Source: Ophiocordyceps camponoti-saundersi (nom. inval.)
Taxonomy: Eukaryota > Ascomycota > Sordariomycetes > Hypocreales > Ophiocordycipitaceae
Direction: 5' to 3'
NCBI GenBank assembly: GCA_003339415.1
Contig: PDHQ01000604.1
Coordinates: 1 to 14,196 of the forward strand
Length of the DNA: 14,196 bases
Shown: positions 1 to 9,077 of the stretch, piece after piece
Layout of the letters: the number at the start of each line of letters is the position of its first letter
Position numbering within the stretch: the first letter of the stretch is position 1
Made by a program: the position numbers and the translations under genes
Notes under the pieces: model-generated
Databases searched by the model: none
Told to the model about the DNA's origin: nothing
Seen by the model: the letters and a program-made list of their open reading frames with translations, nothing else

Positions 1-480
1 TAAGCCTTATATAAAGGCTTAAAGCTATATTAAATTTTATAATATTTATTTACTATTTTCTATAAACTTATTATTATATTTAATTTCTTCTTTTTAATAT
101 ATAATATTTAAGATTTTTTTACTCGCTAAATAATAATCTAATTAAAAAAAAAACTTAAGTTATATAAAATATATAATCGGAGCTATATACTAGTATTTTT
201 TTTATATTTAATTAGCTTACGTAAGCTAACTAAAGCTTTAGTTATTTTAGTTTTTAGTTTTTAGTTAGTTAATTACTTTATTTAGTAACTAACTAAAGTT
301 ACTAGAGTGACTAACTAATAACTGACTAAAAAGTATATATTTTAGTTATAACTAAACTTTAGTTAGTTATTAGTTAGTTATAACTAACTAATTTTAAACC
401 CTAACTAAGATTAATAACATAACTATCTTTTAGATAGCCGTTAAGGCTATTAATAATATAGCTAAACTAGATAGCCTTAT
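1..480. repeat. AT-rich DNA with palindromes and TTAGTTAG/CTAACTAA motifs
   Basis: No gene is seen here. There is a perfect 18-bp palindrome at 212-229 (TTAGCTTAC followed by its complement) and an adjoining perfect 16-bp palindrome at 228-243 (AACTAAAG/CTTTAGTT). From 228 to 405 the motifs TTAGTTAG and CTAACTAA recur in both orientations. A short inverted repeat AAGCCTT/AAGGCTT lies at 2-20. The segment may be the terminal or subterminal part of a DNA transposon or MITE, or the flank of the copia element that follows. Which of these cannot be decided from one copy. Confidence 0.4.
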
Positions 481-574
481 CCTAATATTTCTCGTTTTTA
501 GCGCTTACCCCTATATTTCGTATAACTCGCCCCCGGCCCCTAATATTACTATAAGAGCCCGAGTAATTTAGCGC

Positions 575-2527
575 GCTATAATATAAGTACGATAAATTAA
601 GGCTTAAGCGAATATTTTACGCGCTCTTTATACTTAAAACGGACCTAACTTATATAATATCTTATCGCTTCCTTTTTAAAGCGAAGTTCTTATTTAGCGT
701 AAAAAGGATAAATAATAAGGTCCTTTCCGTATTTCTAGTTTCGATAGCTAGGACGTTATCCTTAAACTCCTTATAAGACTAACTAGATTTTATATAATAT
801 AAGTTAAACCTTATCTCCGCTCCCTCCTTACTATACTTATAAAGAAAAAGGTATAGTTCGAAATCCCGATTATACCCTTATATAATAAAGACTTATACGA
901 AGCTTTTCCTTTTATATTTATTACTACGAAGGAAAAAGATAACTACGTACTTATTATACGATTATAGTAATAGGGTATTATTATTACTTTAGGACGACTA
1001 TTTAAGGCCTCTAACCGTAAGGAAATTAATACCCTCTCTATATAGGAAGTTTTTACCTTTATCCGATATAACCTTTCCTCGAACCTTATAAGACGTATTT
1101 TTAAAACGCGTCTTATATAAAAGGTAAAAAATCTAAATAATAGACCTTATAAGAAATCCTAGCTTATCGTTTAAAAGTATAGCGATAATAGTAAGGAAGA
1201 AATACTTATATAATTACCTATAATTCTACGTATATTATAGCGCCTCCTTTTTACCCTCGGACCTACCTTTATAAAGTTATATAACTGCTAAGGCGAACTA
1301 TAAGATATTATATAAGTATATACGTAATCTGCTAATCTTTTAAGTTATATAATATACGTATACCTTCCTAAAAAACTATAAGATTAATATTTACCTTATA
1401 CTTTTTTATATATTAAGAAGCCGTTATATAAGCTAGTAGAATTAAGATTATACTAATTTAAGATATATTATAATTATTATTATATAAACCTTTATATAAC
1501 GCCCTTATTATATAATCTATATCTTTTATTTATAATAGCTAGCCTTAACTTATTTAGAATAATAGGCTTATAGATAGATAATATATTCTCTTTTATATCT
1601 AATATATTCTCTAAACTTAAGGAAAATAAGTTAAAACGGGCAGAGCTTTATATAAAGCTTAAAATATTCCTTACTAATAGCTTATCTATTAACTTTAATA
1701 GTAGTTATATTACGCGTAAATTATACGATATTATTCTTATATAGAAAAGATAGGTAAGGGGCCTTTACGTTATTAACCTAACTGCTAATACTACCCCGTA
1801 GGACTTTATTAGCTAGTAAGCCTAAGGAGTATATATTACTTTTACTTATTAACTAAAGGCGTCGTATAACCTTACGGTAGCCGCTTAAGTAACTAATCCT
1901 TTTTCGTAAGATATTTTAGCCCTTAATAAACGTATTTAGTAGTAGATTAATAATATTACCCGCAGTTTATAGTTTATCTTACTTAACTTATCTTATACGA
2001 AACTATTTATTTTAATAGATAGGTTATTCGTAAATAATAGGAACCTTACCTTATAGCTTAGCACCTTAATTATTCTTAGTAAGGAAGACCGGTCTTTTAA
2101 CTTATTTATCGTATAAGGTAATATCTTTTATTAAACCTTTACGAAATATAAAAAGGTTACTTAAAATATCCTAGTAAGCGAATTTTATAATATAGTAAAT
2201 AGCGTTAATATTAGCCTAGCTTTTTACTTAACTATTTAAGCTATCGTACGATTCCTAAGCACGCCCCCGATCCCCCTTATTCTCTATATAAACTTACGTT
2301 TATTATATAATTACTTAGTAAGGCTTAGCTTAATAATAGAAAAATAACTAATAATTAATATTATAGCTATTTATAAGTTATATAAGCGTAAGGAAATTTT
2401 AGAAATACGATAGATTAATAGTAAGAATAACTTAGCTAACGCTTATACTAAGAATAGCCCTAACTTAGCCTTATTAACCTTTATTTTTATAAATTCTTAT
2501 AAGTTACGGATTAAAGCTACTATCTAA
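575..2527 (+). pseudogene. RIP-degraded Ty1/copia pol: integrase end, reverse transcriptase, RNase H
   Basis: Remnant of a Ty1/copia retrotransposon polyprotein. One frame (codons starting at positions equal to 2 mod 3) reads from about 590 to the stop at 2525-2527, broken only by TAA/TAG codons that RIP would make from CAA, CAG, CGA-type or TGG codons. About 590-800 resembles the end of integrase and the following linker (for example GPFRISSF, then VKPYL). Reverse transcriptase follows: KASNRKEIN near 1000, RIFKTRL at 1094, a motif A region with D at 1304 and VYT-S after it, PLYKLVE near 1420, and the catalytic motif C at 1562-1588 (GL-IDNI, second Asp replaced by Asn). RNase H begins near 1830 (AAQVTNP-like), with LFVNNRNL near 2020, VSEFYNIVNS at 2174 and LYINLRLLYNYL near 2285. 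The order and motifs match the large copia pol family common in ascomycetes. Integrase core and gag are not visible upstream, so the copy is 5' truncated or unrecognisable there. No LTRs were found. Confidence 0.8.
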
Positions 2528-2821
2528 TAACTTACCTAAGTTATATAAGACTTATACTCTTTTCTTTCCTATATCTTTATTTTATCTAACCCTTTATCCT
2601 TACTTTCCTATTTTTTTTATATTTTTACGTTTTTTTCTATTATTTTTATATAAAAATTACTATTAATTCTTTCTAAGTATCGTCTAACCCTTACGCTTAA
2701 TTTTAAAATAGTAAAGCTATAAGTCCTAAACGCCTAATTTTTTTTCTTTTCTTTTATTTTTTTTCTTATCGTTTAACTTTACTATTACTTCTTTTCTACC
2801 CCTGCCCCCTATTACTTATTA
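2528..2821. other. Pyrimidine-rich AT DNA, no gene seen
   Basis: This stretch lies between the copia pol stop and the next coding-like segment. It is dominated by T runs and CT-rich tracts, strongest at about 2735-2815, a composition often seen before fungal gene starts. It could hold the 3' LTR of the preceding copia element or the promoter of the next remnant, but no paired repeat was found to prove an LTR. Confidence 0.35.
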
Positions 2822-3476
2822 TCTAAGATAGTAATATACTCCTCCGCGTTAAGAGGCGCTCCGCCTAGTATTACTATTACCCGTCCCCGCTACTAGCTAT
2901 CGGGTAACTTAATAAGAGTAGTTACTAAAGTATAAGGTATTAGCTTAGGAGTTTATAATACTTAGCCTTATTATACGAAAAAGTATCTTATTATATAAGA
3001 CCGCTATATATAAATAATATAAGCCCTATTACTATTTATTTAATATATATTAAATAGGTAAGGATTTTTAACGTAAATATAATATAATTTTACTACTACC
3101 CTGCTATAACTTATAAGTAAGACTATTAGAAAATAACTTAAGCGTTAGATAATAATAGCTTTAATATACTTAAGATTCTAAATATTATTAAGGCGAATAA
3201 AGATATTAGATAATAATATAGCTACTAATCGGATTTTTACTTATTACTCTCCTATTAGTATTACTATTATACGATAGCTAGACCTTTCTTTCTTATATTT
3301 AAGAATATCTATTATATAAAGCGCTAGTTATCCTCCTTATTATAAAATATATAAACTTAGTAAAACTTAAGTTAATAAGCTATAACGCTATTAGAATAGG
3401 GAGGTATATTATATAACTAATAATTATTAATAAAAATAACTTAAGTATATTATATAACTTATTAATCTTTAATAAA
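2822..3476 (+). pseudogene. Coding-like RIP-degraded remnant, identity unknown
   Basis: I do not recognise this product. One frame (codons at positions equal to 2 mod 3) gives a plausible protein of about 215 codons interrupted only by TAA/TAG, starting with peptides such as SSALRGAPPSITITRPRYQL at 2840-2899 and later IFTYYSPISITI near 3235. The start resembles the Pro-rich leader of some copia gag proteins, but no zinc knuckle or other diagnostic motif is seen. A T- and C-rich tract precedes it, as before many fungal start codons. Other frames are comparably long between stops, so the coding claim rests on codon-like composition alone. It could be the gag of another copia copy, a small cellular gene caught by RIP, or chance. 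Confidence 0.3.
3404..3459. repeat. 15-bp direct repeat
   Basis: GTATATTATATAACT occurs at 3404-3418 and again at 3445-3459. The first copy is preceded by AGGGAG, a purine stretch that could be a polypurine tract before an LTR, but no second LTR copy was found to confirm this. Confidence 0.35.
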
Positions 3477-3516
3477 GATTTTTCTAGTTATTATCGTTAT
3501 CTTTATTAATTAGCTT

Positions 3517-3578
3517 AAAGAAGAAAAGAAGAAGAAAGGAAAAGAAAGAGAGAAAGAGAGAGAGGGAGCGAGGAGGGG
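3517..3578 (+). repeat. 62-bp purine tract with adjoining hairpin
   Basis: The plus strand is A/G only from 3517 to 3578 except for one C at 3569, with AAG, GA and GAGA units. It runs into a 7-bp perfect stem (GAGGGGT 3573-3579, ACCCCTC 3586-3592) with a 6-base loop. On the minus strand this is a long CT tract, the kind found near fungal promoters, but no gene reads away from it on that strand. Purine tracts contain no CpA or TpG, so RIP leaves them unchanged. Confidence 0.5.
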
Positions 3579-3639
3579 TTTTTATACCCCTCTAAAGGCG
3601 GTAAGAGGCGGCAAAATCCGATTTTTAATTCCTATTTTT

Positions 3640-4199
3640 CGTAATATTTTTTAGTATTTTTAGTATAAGGTTATAAAAAGTTAATTTCCTACCTATTTTT
3701 CCTAATATTATAACTATAAGAGACCTTTATAATAAAACTTTATAAAAACGTATTATAAATTAAATTATATAATAACCCGACTTTTATTTTTTAGCTAGTA
3801 GCTTATTTTCTTTATCTCTTTTTACTACGGTATTACGGGCGTTATTTACCTTTAGAGATTTTTTCGATTATATACTTATTTAATATCGTATAATTATTTT
3901 TCTCTAAAAACGTCTACTTTTTAGGAAAATAGAGTTTTTTCTTCGTACGATACCTTTTTATTTAGTATATCTTTTTATAAAAAGAAAGAGTTAAGTATTA
4001 GATATTATCTCTCTATACCCCTTTATATTTACTATACGATATATATATAGAGGATAGTATAGATATAGGGAAGCCTCTAACGAAATATATATTACTACCT
4101 AAGTTATACCTTATACGACTTAGGAGGTAGGAGGTAGCTTAGATAAGAAAAAGGAGGGTATAGAAGTAAAGTATTATCTAGCTATATAGCCGCTCTTCC
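3640..4199. other. AT-rich stretch with no recognisable gene
   Basis: No motif was recognised in any frame. It precedes the gag of the second copia element, so it may hold its 5' LTR, primer binding site or gag amino terminus, all too mutated to identify. A purine-rich run (GGAGGTAGGAGGTAG) lies near 4121-4137. Confidence 0.3.
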
Positions 4200-4860
4200 T
4201 CGTACGATAAAGGAAAGGTATCTATCTCTAATTATATTTAATATAGGTTACCTTTGCTTTCTCTTACCTATACGTATATGTAAAGACTACTTAATAGATA
4301 GGTTAAAAGACCTTTCTAATCCCTTTTCCTTTATATCGAATTTTCTTCTTATAGGTAATTTATTTAATATATATTATACGGAAGGTAATATAGAAGTTTA
4401 TCTTAATAAGATAAAATTAAGCTACGAAGAGCTTCTTTCTAAGGATATTAAGATACCCGAAATTGTTATAATAAGCTTAACGCTTATAGGCTTACGAAAC
4501 GAATATCGAGGCTTTATAATAAATATTATATAAGCCTTACGAAACGACGAAAAAGCGTATACCCTCGAGACCCTCTTCTCTTCCCTTATAGACGAAGAGA
4601 AAAGAAATACTTCTTCGGCTACTTCTAAGAAGGTTTTATATACCTCTTATAAAGATAAGAAGCCTTATAAGTAAAAGAAAGAAATTATTTTTTGCCCGAA
4701 TTGTAAAAAATAAAGGGTATAAAGTAGATTTATATTAGTATTTATACCCTTATAAAGCACCTTATTAGTGGAAATAAAAGGATACCTCTTCGGAAGAAAA
4801 GAGAAAAATATAGTAAATAAAGGCTTTATTAAAAGCCCGGAAAGAGAGGAAAATAAAGGA
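4200..4860 (+). pseudogene. Degraded Ty1/copia gag with zinc knuckle
   Basis: Gag (capsid/nucleocapsid) remnant of a second, distinct copia element. Codons at positions equal to 1 mod 3 read through about 4200-4710 with few stops. Landmarks typical of copia gag are LNKIKLSYEELLSKDIKIPE at 4402-4461, LIGLRNEYRGF at 4480-4512, ALRNDEKAYTLETLFSSLID near 4534-4593, then a Lys-rich stretch and the first half of a CCHC zinc knuckle, CPNCKK at 4693-4710, with both Cys codons intact. The rest of the knuckle and the Pro-Trp region (YPYKAPY, SSEEKRK) continue in the next frame from about 4742, so there is a one-base indel between 4710 and 4742. RIP is weaker here than in the first copia element: TGC, TGT, ATGT and GTGG survive. 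Confidence 0.75.
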
Positions 4861-5229
4861 AAAAATTATAGCTATTGTGAATTCCCCTATTAGTCCTATT
4901 CTAAAGAAAATAAAAAATCCTTATTATAAACTAGCTCGAAAAACGACTAAGAAAACAGTCCTTCTTACGAAAAACGATCGAATAACTAAATTAAATTTAA
5001 ACGAAGAAGAGATCGAAGAAGAAAAAGAAGAAGTTAAAGAAGAATAAAGGGAATAATCTAATTCTAACGAAGAAGTCGAATTTATCGATATCCCTATATA
5101 GGTAAATAATACCTCTCTTCCTTCTATTAATAATATAACTAATAATAATACTATAAGATTTATAGATTTAAATATTAATAGTAATAGATTGCGAAAGATA
5201 TAAAATTCTATTTTTTCTACCTCTAATAC

Positions 5230-5927
5230 TTATAGTAATAATAAAAATATAACGTATTTCCTTTACGATATAGGTATAATAAAATATATAATATTTAATA
5301 AGGAATTATTAATTAACTATAAACCTATTAGTATAAAGGTATAATAGGGAAAAGCAAATACTATAGTAGTAAAGGGAGCTAGAGACGTTATTTTCTAGTT
5401 TAAAAATAATAAATAGTATTATAAATTAAGCAATATATTTTATATACTTAAATTAGGTATTAATATACTATTATAATCTTACTTTAATAAAACAAGTGCT
5501 TTAATTTATATAGAAATAGTATAATTATTTATAAATAATAAAGAGATAGCTAAAGGCTATAGATTTAATAATCTTTATTATTTACCTTGCTTAATTACTA
5601 AGTATAAGCATAATAAGCTTAAGAGGAATATAAATAATAAAGAATATATATTAAATACTAATAAAGAAATAGATTTATTTCTATAGCATAAAAGACTAGG
5701 GCATATTAATTATAGAATTCTAATTAGATTCTTAAAAAGCAAAGATATTACTATTAAATTTAATTATAATAGTATTAAATAAGTAAAATAATATAAAGAG
5801 TATATATAAGCTAAATTAACTAATAAGATTAATAAGAAAGCTTCTACTACGTAGTATATATATTTAGAAAAAATAAGTATAGATATCTAAGGTCCTGTTA
5901 AAATTCCTACTTATAATAAAATTTAAT
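5230..5927 (+). pseudogene. Degraded copia protease, pre-integrase and start of integrase
   Basis: First half of the copia 2 pol, in one frame (positions equal to 2 mod 3) with RIP stops only. The aspartic protease signature is at 5267-5290 (D-I-G-I-I-K-Y-I, where the family has D-T/S-G-A). The gag-pre-integrase zinc-binding region follows at 5681-5704 (L-stop-HKRLGH, the stop standing where the family has Trp). Its two His survive, but the paired Cys positions now read Tyr (YKEY at 5792-5803). The integrase core starts near 5882 with DI-GPVKIP, which carries the first catalytic Asp. The frame then stops matching at about 5927, at an internal deletion. Confidence 0.78.
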
Positions 5928-5940
5928 AGTAAAGTAATAC

Positions 5941-6866
5941 GATATAAAGAATACCTTTATTCACGCTAAAATAGATACTAAAATCTATATGAAATTGCCT
6001 ACTAAATTCGAGGAATTTATAATAAAGGATTATTATAATAAAAATAATATAAAGCTTCCTTCGAATTATAAAGACCTGATTAAAACTAATAACTTAGTTT
6101 TAAAATTAAGAAAAGCGTTATATAGCTTAAAATAAAGTCCTAAACTGTAGTATAATTATTTAGCTACTACGCTAAAGAAATAGGGATTTTATCCTCTTTT
6201 ATTAGATAAAGGGGTATTTATAAATAAAAAGCTAAAAATAGCCTTAGCAATATACGTTAACGATATATTAGTAGCCGCTAAGAATAATAATATTATAATA
6301 AATATACTATAAAAATTAAATAAAGACTTAAAAGTATAAGATTTAAGCTATCTATAAGACTTTTTAGGTATATATATTATTTTTAATAGGCAAAATAATA
6401 CGCTAAAAATAACCTAAGAAAAATATACTAGAAATAAGCTTAAAGAATTAAATAAAGAATATATAAGCTTCTTAGATATACCTTCGAAGCCTAGAAATAA
6501 ATTAAAGAAAGCTATTATATAGCCTAATAAAGAAATAATATTATAATATTAAAAGGAAATAAGCTCTCTATTATATTTAGCCTTGTAAATAAGACTTAAT
6601 ATATTATATTCTATTATATCTTATGCTAAAGTTAGCAGTAAACCTAATATTATATATATAAATACTTTAAATACTATTTAGAAATATTTAAATAAATATC
6701 TAAATAAAGCTATTATATATAAAGGTAATATACCTTATAATAGCTATTATATTAAAAGTTTTTTAAATACTAGCTAAGCCTTTAATTTAATAAAAAGAAA
6801 AAGTATTTTAAGTTATTATTTCTTTATATATATAAAGGATTAGTCTATAACTAATTATAGCTAGAT
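5941..6866 (+). pseudogene. Degraded copia reverse transcriptase and RNase H, interrupted
   Basis: Second half of the copia 2 pol, now in a different frame (positions equal to 1 mod 3). The match resumes at 5941 with DIKNTFIHAKIDTKIYMKLP, the RVT_2 motif A region containing its Asp. VLKLRKALYSLK-SPKLW lies at about 6100-6150 and the catalytic motif C at 6253-6270 reads YVNDIL, where the family has YVDD. RNase H follows after KPRNKLKKAI near 6490 and the YSIISYAKVSSKPNI region near 6608. The reading runs to RKSILSYYFF and SITNYS at 6844-6861, where an unrelated 1.5-kb insertion starts. Integrase residues after the first Asp and the amino end of reverse transcriptase are missing. By comparison with normal copia pol this is a loss of several hundred codons. 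Confidence 0.8.
6829..6866 (+). repeat. Direct repeat flanking nested insertion, left copy
   Basis: About 35 bases here recur at 8398-8435 with three transition differences (A/G, C/T, G/A). In this copy the repeat is part of the copia 2 RNase H frame. It is therefore most simply the target site, duplicated or retained when the 6867-8399 segment inserted. Confidence 0.6.
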
Positions 6867-8399
6867 AAGGGGGATTATAGCGGATATATTTAGGTCTTCC
6901 CGATAGCGCTTAGTTATCGCGCGGGGTATATAGCTAGCTTAGGAGGGGGGCTTCTCTCCCCTCTCCTTCCTCTCTTCGATAGCTTTAATTATAACTCCTC
7001 TTTAGCTTACTTTAGTATCGCACTCTTAGTAAGACTATTATATTAATTAAAGCTCCTCTTATCGTAAACTAAATATAAGAGTAAGATTATTATAAAATAA
7101 CGCTATTAAATTTTACTTATACTTAAGCTTTTACTCGCTTGCTTTAGCTTAGACTTATAGTTAGCTATTATATATACGAAATTTAATATTAATAGAGTAA
7201 TAATTAGGGAGCTTAAAGCCTAATTTTATTATATCTTTTCCTATCTTAGCACCTTCTAGTAAACGTTCCTATTATATATCTCTTTAGTTATTAACTTTTT
7301 AAATTAGCTTAATACCTTCTTAATATATATTTTTAAGTTTTTAGGAAAAAGCTATAAAGAACGCTATATAAGTTTAAACTTAGTTAGGATATATTAGGAG
7401 CTATCTAAGCCCTTTAGAAAATATATTATAAGGTAGGAGTTTTCCCTTTTCGAGGCTAAGCTATTATATTAATCTAATTACGCTAAGATTATTCTACTCT
7501 TATCTAAGCTATATAAGGAGTTATAAGAGCGCTTAGATTATAAAAACTAGCTTATAATATATATAGCTTTTATTAGCTTTCTCCGGGGCTTTAATAAAGT
7601 ATTTAGTTTTAAGAATATTCCTAACGCGCTAGTTAATTTACTACCCCCTTTTTTAGCTAACTTAAGAAATATCTTATTTATATAATCTTATTTTAGTATT
7701 AGTAAGCGCTAGCGTTACTATTAGTATAATTAGATTAATTATTTTAAGCGTAACTATCCGAAGCTTTATAGGTAAATAGGGATATTAAGGTTAGGGCTTT
7801 TTATAAGTAAAGCGGGGTAGTTAGAGGTAAATTTAAAATATTTTAATTAAGGGGATAATAAGTAAGGAGGGATAAATATACGCTAAATATTATAGCTTAG
7901 GTAATTTCTAGCTTTATTATATTACCTTATATAGGGATAGTCCGCGCGTAGCTTAGGCGCGTAGATTTATTAATAGATATATACTATAATTATATTACGC
8001 CTTAGCTTATAAACTAGCGCTAGCGGCATATAGCGATAAGTATATAGCTAGCTCTGCTATTTACCGTAATTAGGGTATTTTCTAAGCTTCTTATAATTAG
8101 CACGGTGCTATCTAATCTTATACGCTAGCTATATAAGTAAGTTTTTATTACTAGTATATAAGTTTATTAATTCTTATTTTAAGTAGTGCTATAATTCTAA
8201 GTTTATTAGAATTTTCCTTATAAGGATTAGGGTTTAATTCCTTAAGCTATAAGGGAGCCCTTCCGCCCTTTTATCCTTATCTTTACGGAGGCTATTAGGC
8301 TATTAGCTAGGGACTATATAGAGTATCTTACTAGCGTAGTAATATATAATTTTTCTATCTTACGCTCTTACCTCCTTAGCTAGCTTAAGGAGGGGGCTA
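6867..8399 (+). mobile_element. Nested insertion with a gag-like remnant
   Basis: This is a segment of about 1.53 kb within the copia 2 RNase H. It contains the gag-like pseudogene described separately and no recognisable reverse transcriptase, integrase or transposase. The sequence TAGCTAGCTTA plus GGAGGGGG lies near both ends (6931-6950 and 8377-8396). The right copy also forms a hairpin with perfect 8-bp arms CCTCCTTA (8371-8378) and TAAGGAGG (8386-8393). A flanking repeat of about 35 bp is far longer than the 4-6 bp made by LTR-element integrases, which argues for a non-LTR (LINE-type) ORF1-only copy or a rearrangement rather than a simple LTR insertion. Confidence 0.5.
7417..7860 (+). 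pseudogene. Gag-like protein remnant with RIP-destroyed CCHC zinc knuckle
   Basis: In the frame with codons at positions equal to 0 mod 3, a gag-like reading includes FSLFEAKLLY near 7440, LLLSKLYKEL near 7495, FISFLRGFNKVFSFKNIPNA at about 7569-7628 and LVNLLPPFLANLRNILF after it. A basic segment then leads into a region spaced exactly as a CX2CX4HX4C knuckle at 7716-7757, where all four ligand codons are now Tyr (TAC, TAT, TAT, TAT). TGY to TAY and CAY to TAY are the changes RIP makes. Such proteins are retrotransposon gag or LINE ORF1 nucleic-acid-binding proteins. The exact family cannot be named from what is left. TAA/TAG codons interrupt it throughout and both ends are uncertain. Confidence 0.6.
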
Positions 8400-8435
8400 T
8401 ATAAGGGATTAGTTTATAACTAATTATAGCTAAAG
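8398..8435 (+). repeat. Direct repeat flanking nested insertion, right copy
   Basis: This is the second copy of the sequence at 6829-6866, offset by 1569 bases. It reads in the copia RNase H frame again (FITNYS), supporting the view that the 1.5-kb segment between the two copies is an insertion. Confidence 0.6.
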
Positions 8436-8439
8436 TTAG

Positions 8440-8575
8440 AAAAAAATCACTTATAAGTAATTATATAAGTGATTTTTCGTGATTTTTTTTTCCGTGATTT
8501 AAATTACTTATAAGTGATTTTTTTTATCTATAATTTAAATCACGTAAAAAAAATCATATTATAAGTGATTTTTTT
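8440..8575. mobile_element. Small MITE-like inverted-repeat element, not RIP-mutated
   Basis: The arms at 8440-8456 and 8559-8575 are perfect 17-bp inverted repeats (seven A, then TCACTTATAA). A nested perfect 23-bp inverted repeat pairs 8440-8462 with 8502-8524. The core GTGATTT/AAATCAC recurs several more times (for example 8469, 8479, 8494 and 8537), so the element is nearly all palindrome. Unlike its surroundings it keeps many TG and CA dinucleotides. Short non-coding elements below the length RIP recognises would be spared, so a MITE fits. GTGATTT-rich ends recall Tc1/mariner-type MITEs, but the family is not proven and no clear target duplication is visible. Confidence 0.6.
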
Positions 8576-8742
8576 AAAAAAATTATTTATGATTTTTTAT
8601 AATTTTTTCTAAAAATAGATTTATATAATTTTTCTAATTAAGAATAATAAATAACGCTTATAAAAGCTAAGAAAATAAGAAACTACGAATTTTAAAGAAG
8701 AAATTAATATTATAAAGTAAGAAAAAGTATAGTAAAAAAACT

Positions 8743-8769
8743 ATAAAATAAATAAATAAATAAATAAAA
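8743..8769 (+). repeat. TAAA microsatellite
   Basis: About six tandem TAAA units in an AT-rich background. Confidence 0.8.
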
Positions 8770-8871
8770 AACTTTTGAAAGTTATTTAGTAAGCTATAAG
8801 TATAATATAGTTTTTCTTAGTTTTTTAATATTTTTTTCTTAATTTTAAAAAAATTATATAAAGAGATATAA

Positions 8872-9077
8872 AAATGTTAGTAAATTTCCCTTATATAAAT
8901 TAATAGTATTATATAAAGCTTAAAAAAAGCTATAATAAGTTATATTCTATATATAATAAAATAAACCTTATTTAACTTATATTTATTATTTTATTATATT
9001 TTTAAATTCTTATATAATATTTTTAAAAAATACTTAAAACTCCTACCTTATACTAAACTCTTAGAATACTAACATTT
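8872..9077. mobile_element. Possible 206-bp MITE with 11-bp terminal inverted repeats
   Basis: AAATGTTAGTA at 8872-8882 is the exact complement of TACTAACATTT at 9067-9077. These two sites hold almost the only TG and CA dinucleotides in this region, so matched unmutated ends in RIP-depleted DNA stand out. The interior is featureless AT DNA and no target duplication is clear, so chance remains possible. Confidence 0.3.

Larger units (their letters stand above)
4200..8440 (+). mobile_element. Ty1/copia element 2, deleted internally and split by a nested insertion
   Basis: The gag-PR-IN-RT-RH order defines a Ty1/copia retrotransposon. It has at least three lesions: a frameshift near 4710-4742 in the knuckle, a large deletion at about 5927-5941, and a nested insertion at 6867-8399. 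After the insertion the RNase H reading seems to resume for a few codons at 8410-8440 (SITNYS-like, then Ser and Lys codons with TAA/TAG at plausible Gln positions). The element is then cut again by the small inverted-repeat element at 8440. No LTR was identified on either side. Confidence 0.65.

Noticed and set aside
396..406. CCCTAAC as a telomere repeat
   Set aside because: Only one unit is present, with no tandem array, so this is not telomeric.
3573..3592. GC hairpin as a rho-independent terminator
   Set aside because: The window is fungal, and the hairpin sits beside a purine tract with no gene ending there.
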